A DNA stretch of 11,502 nt from Eubacteriales bacterium. Lineage in GTDB: Bacteria > Bacillota_A > Clostridia > Christensenellales > Aristaeellaceae. The translations under genes and the position numbers were made by a program. The notes under the pieces were generated by a model. It had not been told where the DNA came from. It made no database searches and saw nothing but the letters and a program-made list of their open reading frames with translations. The DNA is taken from assembly GCA_029974855.1 (NCBI GenBank), contig JARKQO010000431.1:1-11502 (forward strand). The letters are read 5' to 3'. This document shows positions 7,224-11,502 of the stretch, piece by piece. Numbering within the stretch: position 1 is the first letter of the stretch; every line of letters begins with the position of its first letter.

Positions 7224-8149
7224 AGAAGATGGTTTGTGTGTGGCTGGCGGTGCTGACGGTGGCGGGCAGCGGTTGGTTTTTTCAGGAGGGCCCTGGGCCT
7301 GCCGCTTGGGCGGAGGAGGAGGCCCAGACCCTGGAGTTGGACGGCCAGCAGGAGGCGGTGGCGCAGCCCATGCCCCAACTGGACGGAGATATGGGCAAGC
7401 CCCAGGTGCTATGGTCCTTTGGCGTGCCTTTGACCAGCCTGTACGCCCGGGAAACCATGCTGGTGAACCGGAACAACCTGCTGGAGGCGGATGATGAACC
7501 CTCGGACCTGGTGAAGATGACGGTGAAGCGCGCCACCTCCGCCGCGGTGTACATGCAGCGGGTGGCCGCCCTGGCCGTGGAGAGCATGTTTGATGCCGCC
7601 AAGGAGCAGGGCTACACCCTGTACCTGAAAAGCGGCTACCGCTCCTACGGCACCCAAAAGACCACCTATGCCAACCGGCTGCAGAGCAACGGCGGCCAGG
7701 ACGACGGGGTGGTGGCTTACCCCGGGGCCAGCGAGCACCAGACGGGCCTGGCCTGCGATATCCTCAACGCGGACTACGCGGGCCGTCCCCGGATGACCAT
7801 TGATTTTGCCGAAACCGCCGAGGCTCAGTGGATGAAGGAAAACTGCGCCACCTTCGGCTTCATCCTCCGCTACCCGGACGGCCAATCGGACATCACCGGC
7901 ATCATCTTCGAGCCCTGGCACTTCCGCTATGTGGGCAAGGAGATCGCCGGGTACATCATGCGCAACGAGCTGACTTTGGAGGAGTTTACGGACCAGTGGC
8001 AGCTGGCCGTGGCGGAGTTCCAGGGCAGGGGCGGCGATATTGAATGGCAGATCGCCTACGAGGAAGCCCGCAAGCTCAGCGGGCCCGAGTCCTATGTGCT
8101 GGAGATATACGGGGAGGACGGGGACGCGGAGGTGTCCTTGACCTTTTAG
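7220..8149 (+). CDS. VanY-family (M15B) D,D-carboxypeptidase, second copy
   Basis: This 309-residue paralogue of the preceding gene has a clearer signal peptide: MKK, a hydrophobic stretch to about residue 22, and a likely cleavage after AWA (residue 31). A linker (32-75) precedes the peptidase domain. The motifs are 'LVNRNNLLEADDEPSDLV', SGYRSYGTQKTTY (138-150), SEHQTGLACD with His173 and Asp180, and EPWHFRYVG with Glu231 and His234, so the zinc site looks complete. An acidic tail of about 60 residues follows. It should be a secreted D-alanyl-D-alanine carboxypeptidase or a related muropeptide peptidase. The 4-base ATGA overlap with the upstream copy suggests coupled translation of the pair. 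Substrate preference (pentapeptide versus tetrapeptide, as in LdcB-type enzymes of the same family) cannot be told from sequence. Confidence 0.9.
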   Translation: MKKMVCVWLAVLTVAGSGWFFQEGPGPAAWAEEEAQTLELDGQQEAVAQPMPQLDGDMGKPQVLWSFGVPLTSLYARETMLVNRNNLLEADDEPSDLVKMTVKRATSAAVYMQRVAALAVESMFDAAKEQGYTLYLKSGYRSYGTQKTTYANRLQSNGGQDDGVVAYPGASEHQTGLACDILNADYAGRPRMTIDFAETAEAQWMKENCATFGFILRYPDGQSDITGIIFEPWHFRYVGKEIAGYIMRNELTLEEFTDQWQLAVAEFQGRGGDIEWQIAYEEARKLSGPESYVLEIYGEDGDAEVSLTF

Positions 8150-8232
8150 GCCCGTGGCCGCCCCAGGGAGACACGGGTCCTTCCTTTCCCGTGCCTCCCG
8201 TTCCACCGCCCCAGCCCCTGGGACGGGCCTTT
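8149..8232 (+). terminator. Long imperfect stem, possible terminator after the VanY pair
   Basis: GGCCCGT (8149-8155) pairs with ACGGGCC (8223-8229), and CCCAGGG (8162-8168) with CCCTGGG (8216-8222), leaving a 6-base bulge. Inside, CACGGG (8172-8177) pairs with CCCGTG (8188-8193). The outer right arm is followed by TTTACATTT, a weak T-tract. The structure would isolate the upstream operon from parAB. Its end coincides with the -35 of the parA promoter. It is a long and branched structure, so termination is plausible rather than certain. Confidence 0.45.
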
Positions 8233-8258
8233 ACATTTCCCCGCAAAAAATGTACAAT
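8230..8258 (+). promoter_or_regulatory. Sigma-A-type promoter of parAB
   Basis: TTTACA (8230-8235) and TACAAT (8253-8258) are 17 bases apart, one mismatch each from consensus. The start should be near 8265. The short inverted arms TGTAC (8251-8255) and GTACA (8273-8277) flank the start region and could be an operator, but the arms are only 5 bp. The leader then runs to the parA ribosome binding site GAGGG at 8305-8309. Confidence 0.75.
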
Positions 8259-8276
8259 AGAAAGGGTGCGACGTAC

Positions 8277-8296
8277 ACAATACCATACAATACCAT
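8277..8296 (+). repeat. Two perfect tandem copies of a 10-bp unit in the parA leader
   Basis: ACAATACCAT is repeated exactly twice (8277-8286, 8287-8296), between the predicted transcription start and the parA RBS. A 10-bp period would place both copies on one face of the helix. It could be a regulator site or a slippage product. It looks AT-rich against its GC-rich surroundings. The function is unknown. Confidence 0.6.
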
Positions 8297-8315
8297 AAGA
8301 ATATGAGGGCTGAAG

Positions 8316-9074
8316 ATGGGCAAAATAATCGCCATAACCAATCAAAAGGGCGGAGTGGGGAAGACGACCTCCGCCATCAATTTGACAGCCTGCCTGGCCG
8401 AGGTGGGGCAAAGGGTGCTGCTCATCGACCTGGACCCTCAAGGCAACAGCACCAGCGGCCTGGGCATGCGGGCCGGCACCAATACCGTATACGAGGCTCT
8501 GATGGGAAGGATTCCCATAACGGCCTGTGTGGTGAACACTGAGACCCCCAATCTGTGGGTGATTCCGGCGGATATCCGCCTGGCCGGGGCGGAGCTGGAG
8601 CTGGTGAACCTGGAGCAGAGGGAGTTCCGCCTGAAAAACGTGCTCAAGGGCATGGAAAGCGAGTTTGACTGGGTCTTTATCGATTGCCCCCCGTCCTTGG
8701 GGCTGCTGACCCTGAACGCTTTGGTGGCCTCCCAGCGGGTGCTCATTCCCATTCAGTGCGAGTACTACGCCCTGGAGGGCGTTACCAGCCTGATGAATAC
8801 CATCAACCGGGTGAAGCAGACCTTCAACCCAGGGCTGGATATTGAGGGCGTGCTGCTGACCATGTTGGACGGCCGGACCAATTTGGGCCTCCAGGTGGTG
8901 GATTCCGTGAAAAAGCATTTCAAAAGCAAGGTGTTTTCCACGGCCATTCCGCGCAATGTGCGCCTGGGGGAGGCCCCCAGCCACGGCGTGCCCATCCATG
9001 TATATGATTCCAAGAGCATCGGCGCGGATTCCTACCGCCAGCTGGCCCGGGAAATCATGGACCGGAACCGGTAA
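8316..9074 (+). CDS. parA: Chromosome-partition ATPase ParA/Soj
   Basis: This 252-residue, Soj-size ParA lacks the N-terminal DNA-binding extension of plasmid type Ia ParA. The deviant Walker A is KGGVGKTT (11-18), the A' motif is in 'LLIDLDPQGNSTSGLG', and Walker B is 'DWVFIDCPPSLG'. A 'PRNVRLGEAPSHGVPI' block near the C-terminus is characteristic of chromosomal Soj. It binds DNA non-specifically as an ATP dimer and works with ParB in origin segregation; in Firmicutes it also modulates DnaA and sporulation timing. ATG 8316 has GAGGG 6 bases upstream. It lies directly before parB. The neighbours gidB/noc often found beside it in Bacillus are not present here. Confidence 0.96.
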   Translation: MGKIIAITNQKGGVGKTTSAINLTACLAEVGQRVLLIDLDPQGNSTSGLGMRAGTNTVYEALMGRIPITACVVNTETPNLWVIPADIRLAGAELELVNLEQREFRLKNVLKGMESEFDWVFIDCPPSLGLLTLNALVASQRVLIPIQCEYYALEGVTSLMNTINRVKQTFNPGLDIEGVLLTMLDGRTNLGLQVVDSVKKHFKSKVFSTAIPRNVRLGEAPSHGVPIHVYDSKSIGADSYRQLAREIMDRNR

Positions 9075-9130
9075 GCCATGGGGATTGTTACAGGAAAACA
9101 GGGATGCATTTGGATAAAGGGGACAGGCTA

Positions 9131-9985
9131 ATGAGAAAGACCGGGCTTGGCAGGGGATTGGACGTATTGCTGCCACAGAATGAAGAGCTTTTGGAAACTG
9201 TGGTTCGGGACGTCCCCATTTCCGAGATCGATCCCAACTCCGCCCAGCCTCGCCGGGACTTTGACAAGGAATCCCTGGAGCAGCTGGCGGACAGCATCCG
9301 CCAGGCGGGGGTGCTCTCCCCGATCCTTCTGGTGGAAAACGGGGAGCGGTTCCGCATCGTGGCGGGGGAGCGCCGCTTCCGGGCCGCCCGGATCGCGGGC
9401 TTGGAGACGATTCCTTGCATCGTGCGCAGCATGACCACCACCCAGCAGATGGAGGCGGCCCTGATTGAGAACCTCCAGCGGGAGGACCTGAACCCAATTG
9501 AGGAAGCCGGAGCCATTCGCAGCCTGATGCAGGAATGCGGCTATACCCAGGAGGAGGCGGCCAAGCGGCTGGGCAAAAGCCGCCCGGCGGTGGCCAACCT
9601 GCTTCGGCTGCTGTCTTTGCCCCAGGAGATCATGAACATGGTGCTCAGCCAGGAGCTGTCCGCCGGGCATGCCCGGGTGCTGGCGGGGGTTTCCCCGGAA
9701 AGCCGCCAGATGGAGCTAGCCCACCAGTGCATTTTGCACGACTACAGCGTGCGCAAGCTGGAGGAGCTGGCCCAGAAGCCCAGCGTTTCCAGGGCGGTCC
9801 CGGCGGCCCCCAAAGCCGTAAGCGCGGAGCTGATGTCCTTGCAGAACAGGCTGCGGGAAGCCCTGGGGGTGAAAACCACCCTCACCGGGAACGAAAAAAA
9901 GGGAAAGATTCTGCTGACCTATAGCAGCACCGAGGAGCTGGAGCATATATTCGAGGTCATGGGCCGCTTGGTGAATGAGGGATAA
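9131..9985 (+). CDS. parB: Chromosome-partition protein ParB/Spo0J
   Basis: This 284-residue ParB would load at parS and spread as a CTP-dependent clamp. The start 'MRKTGLGRGLDVLLP' is the typical chromosomal ParB N-terminus. The ParB/Srx CTP-binding region includes 'AQPRRDFDKESLEQLADSI', 'GVLSPILL', GERFRIVAGERRFRAA and 'ALIENLQREDLNPIEEA'. The KorB-like helix-turn-helix follows ('YTQEEAAKRLGKSRPAVANLLRLL'), and the C-terminal dimer domain ends at 'EVMGRLVNEG'. I prefer ATG 9131 over ATG 9104 because it gives the conserved N-terminus and AAAGGGG (9116-9122) lies 8 bases upstream; ATG 9104 would add nine residues and also has an AGGA upstream. It is 56 bases behind parA and in one operon with it. 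No parS-like sequence was seen inside the gene, where B. subtilis has one. Confidence 0.95.
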   Translation: MRKTGLGRGLDVLLPQNEELLETVVRDVPISEIDPNSAQPRRDFDKESLEQLADSIRQAGVLSPILLVENGERFRIVAGERRFRAARIAGLETIPCIVRSMTTTQQMEAALIENLQREDLNPIEEAGAIRSLMQECGYTQEEAAKRLGKSRPAVANLLRLLSLPQEIMNMVLSQELSAGHARVLAGVSPESRQMELAHQCILHDYSVRKLEELAQKPSVSRAVPAAPKAVSAELMSLQNRLREALGVKTTLTGNEKKGKILLTYSSTEELEHIFEVMGRLVNEG

Positions 9986-10034
9986 CCCCCCGCGCAGCGC
10001 CGCCGGGCCCGTGAAAATGGAGGGATGAGAGCTT

Positions 10035-11231
10035 ATGCGGATCAACGCCAACAAAAAAATCCATAAGTTGAAGCGCGATCCCTATCGGCTGCTTCTGAGA
10101 ATGGCGGCGATTCTGGGCATCATCGTGGTGGTGGGCACCGGCATCTATTACCTGTGCTCGGTGCTGGTGGTGAACGACTACCGGGCCAAAAGGCTCGCCC
10201 TGGAGGACTACAACCGGGACGCGGAGCGGGAGTTCAACGAAAAGCTGAACGCGCTGCGGAACAACGCGGCGGGGCTGGACCCCTCCTCCTTGGAGGCGGA
10301 CCAGGGGGATTTGCCCTACTGGGAGAAGACCATCGGGGACGCTCTTTGGCGTGTGGAGGACAAGGGCCGCATCGGCCTGGAGAACACCAGCGTCATCACC
10401 ATGGACCGGGGCAACCTGCTCAAGGGCGGCCTGTTGCTGGTGAACCCCTGGCACCCCCTGCCGGATGATTTCAACGACGCGGACCTGCTGAGCGTGGGCA
10501 CGGCCAGCGGGTACAAGATCCCCGTGGCGGACAACTCCGTGAATCTCTTTCCCGTAGCCTTGGACGCCCTGTCCGCCATGATCCAGGCGGACAAGGAGGA
10601 GGCCAACCTGGAGGATTACATGGTCCGGGAAGGCCACCGCACCATGGATGTCCAGACCAGCCTGTTCGACAAGAAGATGGAATCGCTCAGCGAACGGTAC
10701 AGCGGGGATATTTTGATCGAACAGACCAAAAAGTCTGTGAATTACCCGGGCACCAGCGAATACCAAACCGGGATGTCCTTTCAGATGGAAGTGTACAACC
10801 GCTCCAACGCAGAGCTGAACAAGCTGAAGTTCCAGCAGTCGGACCAGGGCAAGTGGTTCACGGAAAACTGCTGGAAATACGGGGTTATCTTCCGGTTTCC
10901 AACGGCGGATTTCCCCACCCCCGAGTGGGAGGACAAGAGCTACAAGACCGGCGTTTCCTTGCAGATGAGCCTATACCGCTATGTGGGTAAGGCCCACGCG
11001 GCGGCCATGCGCATCCTGGATTACTGCCTGGAGGAGTACGTGGAGTTCCTGATCGATCATCCCCATCTGTACATCTACAAGGATGGGGGGCTCCAATATG
11101 AAATTTACCGCATCCCCTCCACGGAGGTCCTGGAGGCCTATAATCTGCCCGTACCCAACCCCGCCACCGACTTTCAGGCCTCCTCGGACAACATGAACGG
11201 CGTGGTGATGGCGTACACCTACGGGCAGTAA
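10035..11231 (+). CDS. Membrane-anchored, catalytically degenerate VanY-like protein
   Basis: This 398-residue protein has a basic N-terminus, one membrane helix at about residues 20-46 (rich in I, V, L), then an extracytoplasmic part. Residues 133-146 (LLLVNPWHPLPDDF) match the VanY opening motif; EGHRTMDVQTSLF (199-211) corresponds to SGYRSYxxQxxxY; PGTSEYQTGMSFQ (238-250) corresponds to PGxSEHQTGxAxD; and MSLYRYVG (311-318) corresponds to EPWHxRYVG. The zinc ligands and the glutamate appear replaced: Tyr243 for His, Gln250 for Asp, Gln310 for Glu, Leu313 for His. It should therefore be an M15 pseudoenzyme, possibly a peptidoglycan-binding or regulatory partner. GGAGGG (10019-10024) lies 10 bases before ATG 10035. 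It follows parB by 49 bases of GC-rich spacer with no terminator visible, so it is probably co-transcribed with parAB. The ORF is intact throughout, so this is not a decaying gene. The fold assignment is by motif only. Confidence 0.82.
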   Translation: MRINANKKIHKLKRDPYRLLLRMAAILGIIVVVGTGIYYLCSVLVVNDYRAKRLALEDYNRDAEREFNEKLNALRNNAAGLDPSSLEADQGDLPYWEKTIGDALWRVEDKGRIGLENTSVITMDRGNLLKGGLLLVNPWHPLPDDFNDADLLSVGTASGYKIPVADNSVNLFPVALDALSAMIQADKEEANLEDYMVREGHRTMDVQTSLFDKKMESLSERYSGDILIEQTKKSVNYPGTSEYQTGMSFQMEVYNRSNAELNKLKFQQSDQGKWFTENCWKYGVIFRFPTADFPTPEWEDKSYKTGVSLQMSLYRYVGKAHAAAMRILDYCLEEYVEFLIDHPHLYIYKDGGLQYEIYRIPSTEVLEAYNLPVPNPATDFQASSDNMNGVVMAYTYGQ

Positions 11232-11305
11232 GGGCTGGGAGTATTTTGTCAGCGCTCTTAAAACCTTCCTGGGCGTCAGATCAAATCGTTAGACCAATAA
11301 AGCCA

Positions 11306-11340
11306 GCGGCCCTCCCCCCTTTCCGGGGGTGGGCCGCCTT
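11306..11340 (+). terminator. Strong hairpin after the last gene
   Basis: GCGGCCC (11306-11312) pairs with GGGCCGC (11331-11337) and CCCCC (11314-11318) with GGGGG (11325-11329), with one T-T mismatch between and a 6-base loop. It is followed by CTTGTCT, a weak T-tract. It is the only strong stem near the end of the parAB-downstream gene, 75 bases after its stop, and is a plausible intrinsic terminator. Confidence 0.62.
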
Positions 11341-11502
11341 GTCTATGCCGTGTCTATGTCCAATGATAGGTCCAGGGACTTCGGGCTTTCGGTCGCCGCG
11401 GGTTCAGTTTTATCGTCGCGGCGGGTGCTACCGCACCCGCAACTCGTAAAACTTCCCACTGCGGGTCGCTTTGGGCTCCACCCAAGGGCCCACTGGGCCA
11501 CG
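11340..11502. repeat. Repeat-rich non-coding segment, continues past the window
   Basis: No gene is seen from 11232 to the end (271 bases); a 67-codon frame at 11246-11449 runs through the terminator and is not credible. The segment holds a direct repeat TGTCTATG (11340-11347 and 11351-11358). It also holds an inverted pair CGCCGCG (11394-11400)/CGCGGCG (11417-11423), a perfect 8-bp stem GCGGGTGC/GCACCCGC (11421-11428/11433-11440), an outer inverted pair AGTTTTA (11406-11412)/TAAAACT (11447-11453), and near the edge GGCCC/GGGCC. The nested symmetry suggests a dispersed intergenic repeat or a structured RNA; neither can be shown from one copy. Confidence 0.5.

Noticed and set aside
8076..9497. 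473-codon minus-strand open frame across the parA region
   Set aside because: It runs opposite parA, the 5' part of parB, and the parA promoter region. Its composition is Pro/Gly/Arg-rich and no domain is recognisable.
8230..9985. A parS site near or inside parAB
   Set aside because: I looked for the TGTTTCACGTGAAACA-type palindrome in parA, parB and their flanks and saw no CACGTG-centred match there. A CACGTG at about 4048-4053 inside iscS lacks the flanking arms.
10035..11231. Third VanY gene as a pseudogene
   Set aside because: The active site is lost, but the frame is uninterrupted over 398 codons with a good RBS and membrane anchor, so it reads as a functional pseudoenzyme rather than a decaying gene.
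11246..11449. 67-codon frame in the 3' non-coding segment
   Set aside because: It starts with TTG without an RBS and runs through the probable terminator and the inverted repeats, with no recognisable motif.

Overview
The window is a GC-rich, densely coded, all-plus-strand piece of chromosome. It looks like a spore-forming member of the Clostridia with high GC, of the Oscillospiraceae/Ruminococcaceae type. The reasons are a GerMN (spore germination/sporulation) protein next to RNase PH, a clostridial-style iscR-iscS-iscU set, a long clostridial-type HflX, and soj/spo0J (parA/parB). The genus is inference; no ribosomal RNA is present to confirm it.

Layout. (1) Positions 1-531: 3' part of a GerMN-domain gene. 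(2) 656-2490: an RNase PH/RdgB fusion gene followed, with a 4-base overlap, by a YfcE/YsnB-type metallophosphoesterase. The order gerM-rph-rdgB-phosphoesterase matches the Bacillus subtilis gerM-rph-ysnA-ysnB neighbourhood, except that rph and rdgB are one ORF here. (3) 2546-6497: an iron-sulfur operon with a strong promoter, a very good match to the IscR type-1 operator, iscR, iscS and iscU, then hflX behind an intergenic hairpin. (4) 6537-8149: two overlapping-to-adjacent VanY-family (M15B) D,D-carboxypeptidase-like genes, both with intact zinc-site motifs. (5) 8230-9985: a promoter and parA-parB. (6) 10035-11231: a membrane-anchored protein that keeps the VanY scaffold motifs but has lost every recognisable catalytic residue. 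(7) 11232-11502: a strong hairpin (probable terminator), then non-coding DNA crowded with direct and inverted repeats that runs off the edge.

How the parts fit. IscR probably represses its own operon when iron-sulfur status is good, IscS supplies sulfur and IscU is the scaffold. HflX is a ribosome-rescue/recycling GTPase; here its extra N-terminal domain carries a complete JAMM metalloprotease signature. The M15 genes suggest peptidoglycan trimming linked to growth or sporulation, and their placement on both sides of parAB, one of them as a pseudoenzyme, is the most unusual context in the window.

The observations most worth following up are the JAMM signature in HflX, the catalytically dead VanY paralogue downstream of parB, the IscR operator, the RNase PH/RdgB fusion, and the repeat-rich 3' end. 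I found no mobile element, CRISPR array, tRNA, rRNA or parS site.
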